Positions 16,024-24,109 of a DNA stretch of 64,000 nt are shown here, in pieces; position 1 is the first letter of the stretch; each line of letters starts with the position of its first letter. A program made the position numbers and the translations under genes. Under the pieces are notes generated by a model. The model ran no database searches. It was not told where the DNA came from and was given only the letters and a program-made list of their open reading frames with translations. The stretch is from Actinobacillus equuli (lineage in GTDB: Bacteria > Pseudomonadota > Gammaproteobacteria > Enterobacterales > Pasteurellaceae). Location: the NCBI RefSeq assembly GCF_900636745.1, contig NZ_LR134310.1:1790501-1854500 (forward strand), given 5' to 3'.

Positions 16024-18749
16024 TTTCTTTTATCTAGTTGCTGGTAAATAGAATTTTCAAGATTCTGTTCGACATAAGAACCTGAATTGATCATATGCCA
16101 AAGGCTAAAGATATTCTCTTTATGATGATAATTAAAGTTAATTTTGGCTTTTTCTTGCTGATTAAGCTGCATTTTTAATTTGGCATCTAACGCCATTTCA
16201 CCATTCGGCCCAACATTAATCAAGCTACGTAAATCGGTAATTTTCGTATCGTTAAGTAAATAGAGTAATAGTCGCTCGGAATAGCCGCTGGTTTGTGAAA
16301 TTGCTTTCATTAATTCGGGCTGAATTTTTAAATTCGATTCCACAGCTTGGGTCAGTAAGCCGTCACATACATAACAAGGTTTACCTTCCAACCAAAACGG
16401 CAAGGTAGCATTGGCTTTGCCTTTGAGCTCAATTTGCTGATATTGCACCAATTCGAGGATACGTTCGAAATTGATATTTGCCAGCTTTAAATAAGCAATT
16501 TGAGTTTGTGGCAAGGCAAATTGCTCAACACTCAACGCACCATCTAATAAATTCATTGAAAGCTGTTTGAGCATTAACGGCTTTTTACGGCTATAAGGAT
16601 AATGCCCAAACACTTTTACATGAATATTCTCAATCGGTAAACCAATATTCAATTGCCCGATTTTTAAGTCGATAGGCTGCTTCAAACCAAAGTCAAACTC
16701 GTTGTCCTGTAAGCGGTAGGGCAGGTTAAATTCAATTGCTTTTGCTTCACCGTTCGGCATGGAAAGCGCTGCGTTACGAATGGCAAAATGCCCACCGGCA
16801 ATAATACCTTTTTCCGCACTGGCGCTGAAAGCGGTTTCGCCTCGAACAGTGCCGCTGGTGATTAGCCAATGTTGACGAAACGGAATTAACGGTTGGAACA
16901 CTTTTGCCGGTTGTTCTTTCCAATATAATCGCCCAATCAGTTCGCTTGCGGTTTTGGTCAGTTTACGGCGGGCGAATAATTGAAGCGGTTTGATTTGTTC
17001 TGCTTGCAGTTCGCCTTTTAGGTTCAAGTTTTCAATTTCACCGTTCACTTGTAATTTTGCGGACGGCGATGGAATTTTCCCGCCGTAATCAAAACTAATT
17101 TCAGGCGATTGGATTTGAAGTCCGCCGTTAAGTTGCCATTTTTCATAAGCAAATTTAATTGGTTCCAGTAAACGTAATTCAGTTTTAGGAATATACACGC
17201 CTTTCTGGTGAATTTTGCCTAATTCACCACTTAATTTGTTGAGTTGTACCAAATTTTGGTGCCAATTTCCTTGTCCGCTAATATTGAGTTTGCTGGCTAT
17301 TGTGTGGATATTGGTATCGCCCCAAACTCGCCATTGCCACAAATCTTGTACCGCATTTTTATCCGCAACGTCTTCAAAAAAGTCTAATTGTCCCATTTTG
17401 AAGTTTTTGGCAAAACCGTCTAAATGCAGATTGATGTTTTTAAAATCAGGGCTTTCACCTTTGAATACTGCATGTAAGCGACCATTTACACCATGCTTAT
17501 TAATCTGAATACCGGCAAGCGGAAAACGTAATTCATGAATTGCCAGTAATCGTTGTTTCCCGACCAAACGTAACAGCGATTTTGGCTGAAATTTAAAACT
17601 CAGATGCTCAAATTTACCGCTAAATGCTACCGGTAAAGAACTGTACAGAATGAAATCGTCATATTTCACATTACCGGTAATTTGAAACGGCATATTTAAA
17701 CTGTCAGCTTGTAATTCACCGTCACGGCTTTCCAATACAATATTTCCTTTACCGGCATTTTTACTTTGCGATAGCAAGTTAAAACGTAAGTAGGTTTTAA
17801 TCGGATAATAATCACCATTCGCAAAACTGTTTGGCGTGAGTTTTGCATTAATAAAGCCTTGCAGCGGAAAATCTTCCAGCCAATCCCAATAGAATTTACC
17901 CTGTTTAATTTCAAGGGTTTGTGAATCAAAACGGAATGGGAAGTTTAAGCGGTTTTTCGGGGCAGTTTCAGAAGCGAAAGCCCAATCGCCGACTAACTGA
18001 TTTTGTTCATCGGTTTGCCAACTGAGTAGAGAGCTTCCTTCTCTAATTACTTCATTTGCGACGATTTCTTTCGGTAGAATCCAGTGATAATCGCCTTCAA
18101 ATTGTGATGGAATGGCGAACAAATCTTTCGGGTTCACGTGGGCGGAAAACAGTAAATTGTGTTTTTCCTGTTCGCTCGGTTGATAGCTTAAATTGCCGGA
18201 AAGCGTTTGATTGGTAAATTCTGCAGTTAATTCGACCGCTTGTTGGCGGATTAAAACGGTCAATTTTTGCTGAAAAAATGCAAATTTGCTGTAACTCGGC
18301 GTGGTTAGTAATTGCGCTAAACGAGGATGTAAATCATCAGGTAAATTTCTCCAATGTAACGCTTTAATTTCCGCCTCGCCCTCGGGGAGCAAAGCTAGAA
18401 TTGGCGTAAGAGAGAACGTAGATGATGAATCATCCGAGGTTGGTAATTGAGTTAAACATTGATAATCAAGAATCGCTTTATCGATTGAGATACTATGCTG
18501 GTTGTGCCAATGTACAGCAAGGTTATCGACTGTAATTAAAGGACAATTTTGATAGGTGAGAGAAAATTTCGCTAAATTTGCATTTTCTAAATTAGCTTGA
18601 ATACCGCCGGCGGGCGTTTGAATTTGCCAGCCGTCCGGTAGTAACCAATTCGTTACCGTAGCAAGTTGCTTACCTGAAAGCAGTGTCGCACCGCCGACAA
18701 TCAGCAGTGCAACAAAAGTACCGATAACAAGTAAGCTACGTTTTAGCAT
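16020..18749 (-). CDS. ydbH: YdbH-like intermembrane phospholipid transport protein (AsmA-like)
   Basis: 909 residues; E. coli YdbH is similar (about 880). One N-terminal membrane anchor (about 5-25, SLLVIGTFVALLIVGGATLL), then a very long beta-rich periplasmic region typical of the AsmA/TamB/YhdP group that forms lipid-conducting bridges. Assignment is supported by ynbE overlapping its 3' end. Start at ATG 18749: its A is the last base of the upstream stop codon (TAATG), so translation is coupled; the open frame from 18803 would run into the upstream gene. One uptake signal at 18234-18243. The third E. coli operon member, ydbL, is not present. Confidence 0.85.
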   Translation of the reverse strand: MLKRSLLVIGTFVALLIVGGATLLSGKQLATVTNWLLPDGWQIQTPAGGIQANLENANLAKFSLTYQNCPLITVDNLAVHWHNQHSISIDKAILDYQCLTQLPTSDDSSSTFSLTPILALLPEGEAEIKALHWRNLPDDLHPRLAQLLTTPSYSKFAFFQQKLTVLIRQQAVELTAEFTNQTLSGNLSYQPSEQEKHNLLFSAHVNPKDLFAIPSQFEGDYHWILPKEIVANEVIREGSSLLSWQTDEQNQLVGDWAFASETAPKNRLNFPFRFDSQTLEIKQGKFYWDWLEDFPLQGFINAKLTPNSFANGDYYPIKTYLRFNLLSQSKNAGKGNIVLESRDGELQADSLNMPFQITGNVKYDDFILYSSLPVAFSGKFEHLSFKFQPKSLLRLVGKQRLLAIHELRFPLAGIQINKHGVNGRLHAVFKGESPDFKNINLHLDGFAKNFKMGQLDFFEDVADKNAVQDLWQWRVWGDTNIHTIASKLNISGQGNWHQNLVQLNKLSGELGKIHQKGVYIPKTELRLLEPIKFAYEKWQLNGGLQIQSPEISFDYGGKIPSPSAKLQVNGEIENLNLKGELQAEQIKPLQLFARRKLTKTASELIGRLYWKEQPAKVFQPLIPFRQHWLITSGTVRGETAFSASAEKGIIAGGHFAIRNAALSMPNGEAKAIEFNLPYRLQDNEFDFGLKQPIDLKIGQLNIGLPIENIHVKVFGHYPYSRKKPLMLKQLSMNLLDGALSVEQFALPQTQIAYLKLANINFERILELVQYQQIELKGKANATLPFWLEGKPCYVCDGLLTQAVESNLKIQPELMKAISQTSGYSERLLLYLLNDTKITDLRSLINVGPNGEMALDAKLKMQLNQQEKAKINFNYHHKENIFSLWHMINSGSYVEQNLENSIYQQLDKRK

Positions 18750-19573
18750 TAGATCATATTGGTAAATGGATAGAACATCGCTAATAAGGTAGCTAATGTC
18801 CATCCGAGTGGGTTTTTAATTTGTTTTTCGCCTTTGCCGAGTAATAACCAAGCGAGTAAAGCGAAAATCACAAATTGCACGAGAAAATAAACTACATAGG
18901 GCAATAACGACATATCCGGCATAATTTGCAATTGTTGGTACAGTACGAATGCACTCCATAAATAATTTAGTACTAAAACGATTAGCGCAAGCTGTACTAA
19001 TAATTTAAAGAAAACATCAAGACGGCTTTTTGCCAACATCAAATACCAACCGGCAAGTAAAATACCGAATAACAGTTGGGCAAAATTATTGGCGCGCACA
19101 CCGTTAAATAAAGATGGAAGTTCAACCCAATAAATCGCTAAATACTGAATCATTCCCACCGCAAGAATACCGAAAGCGCAGTAAATTAAGGTGTTCATCG
19201 GTTTTTCATGTGCGTTAAATAACCAATAAAAAATACCGAGCATCAATGATGCCACTCCGGCAAGAGCCATCGGATTATGTTTTGGTGTGAAGCCGATTGA
19301 ATAAACGAAATTGCCAAGCGCAAATACGATGAAGAATTTTAGTACGAATAACAATCTACCCGTTTGCCCCGGGCAAATTTCTCCTTTCCATAACACAAAA
19401 AATGCAATGAGATTTGCAACGAAAAAGGCGAGTAAATACGGCGAGATAAAAATCGCATTTTGTGGTGCAAAATAGTGATTAAGTAACATTTGTACAAACA
19501 GCATTAGTACCATTGGTAGTAGTGCGTGTGTGGCAATATCATATTTTTTTTCAGAATCGTGATTGTGCGACAT
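18749..19573 (-). CDS. Polytopic inner-membrane protein of unknown function
   Basis: 274 residues with about eight hydrophobic segments spread evenly from residue 17 to 270 and a short hydrophilic, His-containing N terminus (MSHNHDSEKKYD). No domain recognised. It is the first gene of an operon with ydbH and ynbE: its stop and the ydbH start overlap as TAATG. This tight coupling suggests a link to envelope lipid transport, but that is inference from position only. Confidence 0.75.
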   Translation of the reverse strand: MSHNHDSEKKYDIATHALLPMVLMLFVQMLLNHYFAPQNAIFISPYLLAFFVANLIAFFVLWKGEICPGQTGRLLFVLKFFIVFALGNFVYSIGFTPKHNPMALAGVASLMLGIFYWLFNAHEKPMNTLIYCAFGILAVGMIQYLAIYWVELPSLFNGVRANNFAQLLFGILLAGWYLMLAKSRLDVFFKLLVQLALIVLVLNYLWSAFVLYQQLQIMPDMSLLPYVVYFLVQFVIFALLAWLLLGKGEKQIKNPLGWTLATLLAMFYPFTNMI

Positions 19574-19670
19574 AACTTAAAATTGATAGATAAGTAAAAT
19601 TGAAAAATGATTTTAGCGTGAAATTATGCCATAATATATGTAGTTTTTTAACTTAAATAAGGAATGAACT

Positions 19671-20078
19671 ATGCGAATTTTACATACCATGTTACGCGTA
19701 GGCGATTTGGAGCGTTCGATTAAATTCTATACCGAAGTATTAGGTATGCGCTTACTTCGTACTAGCGAAAACCCTGAATATAAATATTCATTAGCATTTT
19801 TAGGCTATGCGGACGAAAGCGAAAGTGCGGTTATTGAATTAACTTATAACTGGGGCGTAGAAAGCTATGAATTAGGTACGGCGTACGGTCATATTGCATT
19901 AGGTGTTGACGATATTTATGCAACGATTGAAAACGTGCGTGCGGCAGGCGGTAAAATTACGCGTGAGCCGGGCCCGGTATTAGGTGGTAAAACAGTAATT
20001 GCTTTTGCCGAAGATCCGGACGGTTATAAAATTGAGTTTATTGAAAATAAAAATGCACAGGCTGCATTAGGTAATTAA
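19671..20078 (+). CDS. gloA: Lactoylglutathione lyase (glyoxalase I)
   Basis: 135 residues, same length as the E. coli enzyme. Converts the methylglyoxal-glutathione hemithioacetal to S-lactoylglutathione. The four metal ligands fall exactly at the E. coli positions: H5, E56, H74 and E122. The absence of an extra N-terminal helix suggests the Ni/Co-dependent class, as in E. coli. An AAGGA ribosome-binding site lies just upstream. Followed by a paired-uptake-signal terminator, so transcribed alone. Confidence 0.97.
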   Translation: MRILHTMLRVGDLERSIKFYTEVLGMRLLRTSENPEYKYSLAFLGYADESESAVIELTYNWGVESYELGTAYGHIALGVDDIYATIENVRAAGGKITREPGPVLGGKTVIAFAEDPDGYKIEFIENKNAQAALGN

Positions 20079-20112
20079 TTTTATTTGCTATAAATAGCCT
20101 CCGGCTATTCGT

Positions 20113-20175
20113 AGTGCAAGCGGTCAAATTTTAAGAGATATTTGCAAATTCTCTTTAAAATCCGACCGCTTTTTC
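20113..20175 (+). terminator. Paired-uptake-signal terminator after gloA
   Basis: AAGCGGTCAAATTTTAA and TTAAAATCCGACCGCTT are inverted around an A/T-rich loop, with T's following on the plus strand. Left core is GCAAGCGGTC (one mismatch to the consensus). Confidence 0.7.
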
Positions 20176-20212
20176 TTTAAATAGGTGTAAAACCACCTGT
20201 AATGAATAGACA

Positions 20213-20869
20213 ATGACAGAACAAGTAACAGACTATAATTTATTAAAAAATCGTTTTCGTGGTTATTTACCGGTAATTATTGATGTGGAAACCGCCGGAT
20301 TGAATGCACAAACAGACGCTTTGTTGGAACTGGCAGCCATCACGGTAAAAATGGATGAGAACGGCTATTTAGTGCCGGATCAAAAATGCCATTTTCATAT
20401 TCAGCCGTTTGAAGGGGCGAATATCAATCCGGATTCGCTTAAATTTAATGGTATTGATATTGATAACCCATTGCGTGGAGCAGTAGCGGAAAATATTGCG
20501 ATTCCCGAAATGTTTAAAATGGTACGCCGTGCAATGAAAGAGCAGGGGTGTCAGCGAGCAGTGATAGTGGCGCATAACGCTACCTTTGATCAGGCATTCG
20601 TACAAGCGGCGGTTAAACGTATCAATGCGAAGCGTGATCCGTTTCATCCGTTTGCAATGTTTGATACTGCAACACTTGCCGGTTTTATGTATGGACAAAC
20701 CGTATTAGTAAAGGCTTGCCAAATGGCAAAAATTTCGTTTGATGGTAAACAGGCGCATTCAGCCTTGTATGATACGGAAAAAACTACAGAATTATTCTGC
20801 GCAATGGTGAATCGTTTAAAAGATCTCGGTGGTTTTCCGCTCGTGAGTGATAGCGAATCAGACGCATAA
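20213..20869 (+). CDS. rnt: Ribonuclease T
   Basis: 218 residues. A 3'-5' exonuclease that finishes tRNA and other stable-RNA 3' ends. All DEDD-family catalytic residues are present and shifted by one from E. coli: D24 and E26 ([10 protein letters not shown]), D126 (HNATFDQ), H182 and D187 ([10 protein letters not shown]). It lies after gloA, as in E. coli (gloA-rnt), but is separated by a terminator, so it likely has its own promoter. Confidence 0.97.
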   Translation: MTEQVTDYNLLKNRFRGYLPVIIDVETAGLNAQTDALLELAAITVKMDENGYLVPDQKCHFHIQPFEGANINPDSLKFNGIDIDNPLRGAVAENIAIPEMFKMVRRAMKEQGCQRAVIVAHNATFDQAFVQAAVKRINAKRDPFHPFAMFDTATLAGFMYGQTVLVKACQMAKISFDGKQAHSALYDTEKTTELFCAMVNRLKDLGGFPLVSDSESDA

Positions 20870-20881
20870 TACGAGTAAAAA

Positions 20882-20940
20882 TAAGCGGTCTATTTTTCTT
20901 ATTTTTTTGCAAAAAAGTCAGGAAAATAGACCGCTTGTAT
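20882..20940. terminator. Bidirectional paired-uptake-signal terminator, rnt / Nramp-like
   Basis: TAAGCGGTCTATTTT (20882-20896) and AAAATAGACCGCTTGT (20923-20938) are inverted copies. The right one contains a perfect uptake core at 20929-20938. Convergent genes flank it. Confidence 0.75.
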
Positions 20941-20957
20941 ATTTCTCTCTTTGAAAA

Positions 20958-22235
20958 TTAAGACAGCATACCTAACTCATAAGCGATAAAAAGTAAGGTG
21001 AATGCTGAAAGATAGATTAAACCTGCAATGGATAACCAAAATAATCCGCCTTTTACTTTATGCTCTCCTTTTAATACCAGCGAGAGATTCAGTGCAGCAA
21101 AAATCGGTGTTGAAACGAATGAACAGATCATCGCAAAAGAAAGCATTTTAGCGACATCGCTCATAAATACCGAAATAATAAGTACCCCGATAGCCGCTGT
21201 AATTGTCATCCAAATGCTTAAACTCGCTGCAGAACTTTCTTTTTTGTTTAGCAATAAACGTAACGCTTCATTATTAGCTCGTGAATAACCGTCAATTACG
21301 GTAATCGTTGTGCCAAACATACACATAAAAGCAATTAATGCGATCAATAATTTAGACCAATCACCGATAGCGAAAGCGTACATTTTAATTAATTGTGCAA
21401 TATATTTCACACCCGCCTGTTCAACCGTTTCGCCCGAACCGTATTGGACTAAGGCGCCTAACGCTAAGAACACTAAGGCAAGAATTGCAGTACCGATAAA
21501 ACCGACATTGAAATCAAAAATACCGTCTTCATAGCTCACTTTATTTAAACGGCGTTTCGCCACTACCCACATTGAATTGATCGCTGAAATCTCAATCGGT
21601 GCCGGCATCCAGCCCATTAACGCCACAATAAAACCGAGTGAAGCTAGATTCCAAGGGCTTGGTTCAATAAAATCGGGTGCGACTTGTACACCGCCTTTTG
21701 AGGCTGCCACAATTACCGCTGTAACCGTGGAAACGGTCAATGCAATCATAATCCATTTAGATAGCGAGTCTAAAAAGCGATATTTGCCTAATAATAAAAT
21801 ACCCCAAGTAACCGCAATAATAATTGTACTGGCAACCGGAATACTCAGATCAAACTGTACACCAATGGCAGAGAATAAGAATTTTAAAATTGCTGCAGTA
21901 ACGATACCTACTGCCGCCGTATTAATCATTGCCGCAATCACATTTAAGATAAAGAAAATCCACAAGTAGATTTTGCCTTTTTCTTGATAACCTTCTAATA
22001 AGGTTTTATTCGAACTTAACGTATATTGCACGCCAAAGCGGAAAAACGGGTATTTAAATAAATTCGCTAAAATAATAATTAATGCTAATTGCCAACCGTA
22101 AATTGCGCCGGCTTGGGTTGAGGCAACAATATGCGAACCGCCTACCGCTGCAGATGCCATTAAAATTCCCGGCCCTATTGCTTTTAGTTTTGATTGCCAG
22201 TTTGAAACAGGTTCTAGTTGTTGTGTTTGTGTCAT
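20958..22235 (-). CDS. Nramp-family-like membrane transporter lacking the DPGN motif
   Basis: 425 residues with about 11 membrane segments. Family membership shows in helix 1 (GPGILMASAAVGGSH...AGAIYGWQLALIIILANL) and helix 6 (MGWMPAPIE). In canonical Nramp proteins helix 1 has D-P-G-N and helix 6 has M-P-H; here they read G-G-S-H and M-P-A, so the conserved Asp and Asn that bind the divalent metal are missing. Substrate therefore cannot be assumed to be Mn or Fe. A strong AAAGGAAAG ribosome-binding site lies upstream and a palindrome covers the predicted -10 element. Transcribed alone, divergent from the MFS gene. Confidence 0.75.
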   Translation of the reverse strand: MTQTQQLEPVSNWQSKLKAIGPGILMASAAVGGSHIVASTQAGAIYGWQLALIIILANLFKYPFFRFGVQYTLSSNKTLLEGYQEKGKIYLWIFFILNVIAAMINTAAVGIVTAAILKFLFSAIGVQFDLSIPVASTIIIAVTWGILLLGKYRFLDSLSKWIMIALTVSTVTAVIVAASKGGVQVAPDFIEPSPWNLASLGFIVALMGWMPAPIEISAINSMWVVAKRRLNKVSYEDGIFDFNVGFIGTAILALVFLALGALVQYGSGETVEQAGVKYIAQLIKMYAFAIGDWSKLLIALIAFMCMFGTTITVIDGYSRANNEALRLLLNKKESSAASLSIWMTITAAIGVLIISVFMSDVAKMLSFAMICSFVSTPIFAALNLSLVLKGEHKVKGGLFWLSIAGLIYLSAFTLLFIAYELGMLS

Positions 22236-22272
22236 GTTTTCTTTCCTTTTATTGTAAAAAATTTAATACGTT

Positions 22273-22309
22273 TTTAGGCATTGTATGCCTAAATTCTTAA
22301 GAGAAACAA
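22273..22309 (-). promoter_or_regulatory. Promoter and palindromic operator of the Nramp-like gene
   Basis: On the minus strand TTGTTT (22309-22304), an 18-base spacer and TACAAT (22285-22280). The -10 lies at the centre of a perfect palindrome TTTAGGCAT-(3)-ATGCCTAAA (22273-22293), 38 bases from the start codon. It looks like a repressor site. It only loosely resembles the known MntR box. Confidence 0.55.
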
Positions 22310-22553
22310 TCGCTTTTTTATGATTAATTAATTTTGTAAAAAAAATGATAAAAATTTTGTAAGCCGAAATGCGCTGGCTAAAGCATAATTATATAAGCTT
22401 GATATGGAATTAGTGGATTATGCTGAATTTTATTGGTTTACTAGTTTTTTATAAATTTTAGTTAATTTTAATCGGTTGCTGAGTTATTGCTCTAGTATAT
22501 TGAAACTGTTAGGATTCTTGCCGTTTTATAACAATTAAATGAGATTTATATTT
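22294..22553. other. Divergent intergenic region, Nramp-like / MFS
   Basis: AT-rich with no ORF of note. Apart from the minus-strand promoter/operator, nothing specific is recognised for the plus-strand MFS gene. Confidence 0.5.
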
Positions 22554-23879
22554 ATGTCTAACACAGCACAAAATTTAAGGAATGATCCTAAAAAAGTTGC
22601 GATTGCTTCTATGGTGGGAACGGCAATCGAATTCTTTGACTACTATATTTATGCCGCTGCTGCGGTATTAGTTTTTAATACGCAATTTTTCAAAAGCGGC
22701 GATCCGGTTTCGGATGAGTTACTTTCTCTTTCCACTTTAGCACTCGCTTTTTTCGCTCGTCCTATCGGCTCGGCGCTTTTTGGCCACTTTGGTGACAAAA
22801 TCGGTCGTAAGAAGACGTTAGTCGCTTCATTGCTATTAATGGGCGGTTCAACCGTTTGTATCGGTCTATTACCGACGTATGCAGATATCGGCATTTGGGC
22901 AACCGTGTTACTTTGTTTATGTCGTGTCGGACAAGGTTTAGGTCTTGGCGGCGAATGGGGGGGGGCGGCATTAGTAGCAACCGAAAATGCGCCGGACGGC
23001 AAACGTGCTTGGTACGGTACTTTCCCACAATTAGGTGCGCCAATCGGTTTATTTTTAGCAAACGGAGCGTTCTTCCTTGTCAGTTATATTTGGGGTAAAG
23101 AAGGGCTTGTTGAATGGGCATGGCGTATTCCGTTTATTTCATCAGTCGTGTTAGTTATGGTGGGATTATGGGTGCGTTTAACCTTACATGAAAGCCACGT
23201 ATTTCGTGAAGCGGAAGAAAAAGGTAAAACCCAAAAAGCGCCGGTAAGCGCCGTGTTTAAACACCATATGAAACCGCTAATGTTAGGGACTTTCATTATG
23301 ACGGCAACTTATGTGTTGTTCTACATTATGACCGCCTTTGCACAAGTTTATTCAAGAACACCAGCAAAACTTTCTGATGCTGGCCATCCTATGGGACTCG
23401 GTATTGAGCCGAATACCTTTACTGGTTTATTACTATTAAGTGCGATCGTTTTTGGTGCGTTTACCAGTATTTCAGGTCTTTTAGCCGATAAAGTCGGCCG
23501 CCGTAAGTTTCTGTTATGGGTCACTTTTGCGATGGGCATTTTCGGTTTAGCAATGCCGTTATTCCTTTCAAACGGTACACCGTATTCCGTATTTGCTTTC
23601 CTTGTTGTAGGTATGGCGTTGATGGGATTCACTTTCGGCCCAATGGCGGCATTATTGCCGGAGCTGTTCCCAACCGAAGTTCGTTATTCAGGTGCATCAC
23701 TCGCTTATAACTTCGCTTCAATTGTTGGCGCAACCGTCGCAGCGACATTTGCCATTAAAATCAACGCAGCCTACGGAATTTTAGGGGTAGGGATCTACCT
23801 TGCGGCAAACGCAGTCTTAACCTTAATTGCATTATTTATGTCAAAAGAAACCAAAGACCTAGATTTAACCAAAGCGTAA
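22554..23879 (+). CDS. MFS metabolite:H+ symporter (YhjE-like) with internal G9 tract
   Basis: 441 residues from ATG 22554, chosen because GAG lies about ten bases upstream, against the ATG at 22539 which has no ribosome-binding site. 12 membrane segments. Closely follows E. coli YhjE: S-M-V-G-T-A-I-E-F-F-D-Y-Y-I-Y, the loop motif FGHFGDKIGRKKTL, GLGLGGEWGGAALVATENAP, FGPMAALLPELFPTEVRYSG. Belongs to the metabolite:H+ symporter group (ShiA, ProP, KgtP relatives); substrate unknown. Codons for E-W-G-G-A contain nine consecutive G (22957-22965), a possible slippage site. Terminator after. Confidence 0.88.
   Translation: MSNTAQNLRNDPKKVAIASMVGTAIEFFDYYIYAAAAVLVFNTQFFKSGDPVSDELLSLSTLALAFFARPIGSALFGHFGDKIGRKKTLVASLLLMGGSTVCIGLLPTYADIGIWATVLLCLCRVGQGLGLGGEWGGAALVATENAPDGKRAWYGTFPQLGAPIGLFLANGAFFLVSYIWGKEGLVEWAWRIPFISSVVLVMVGLWVRLTLHESHVFREAEEKGKTQKAPVSAVFKHHMKPLMLGTFIMTATYVLFYIMTAFAQVYSRTPAKLSDAGHPMGLGIEPNTFTGLLLLSAIVFGAFTSISGLLADKVGRRKFLLWVTFAMGIFGLAMPLFLSNGTPYSVFAFLVVGMALMGFTFGPMAALLPELFPTEVRYSGASLAYNFASIVGATVAATFAIKINAAYGILGVGIYLAANAVLTLIALFMSKETKDLDLTKA
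22957..22965 (+). repeat. Homopolymeric G9 tract within the MFS coding sequence
   Basis: Nine G in a row across codons TGG-GGG-GGG-GCG, about residue 135. Loss or gain of one G would frameshift the protein early. Confidence 0.9.
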
Positions 23880-23894
23880 ATTGATTTAAGGTGG

Positions 23895-23923
23895 TAAAAA
23901 GGCTCCGATATGGAGCCTTTTTT
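23895..23923 (+). terminator. Intrinsic terminator after the MFS gene
   Basis: Stem AAAGGCTCC / GGAGCCTTT followed by six T. Confidence 0.88.
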
Positions 23924-24109
23924 GTTATAGACCTTATTTTTAATCCTACTCTATAATATACTGCATTTTTTAAATGCTATAAAAGTCTCAGAAGGGATTA
24001 GTCAATCAGTCTTTAGTCATTAGATGTTTATCTTACTAGTAGCTGAATCTTTGACTATAAAATAAGTTAAGTATTTGTTATGTAACTATATTTTTAATAG
24101 GGGATATCT

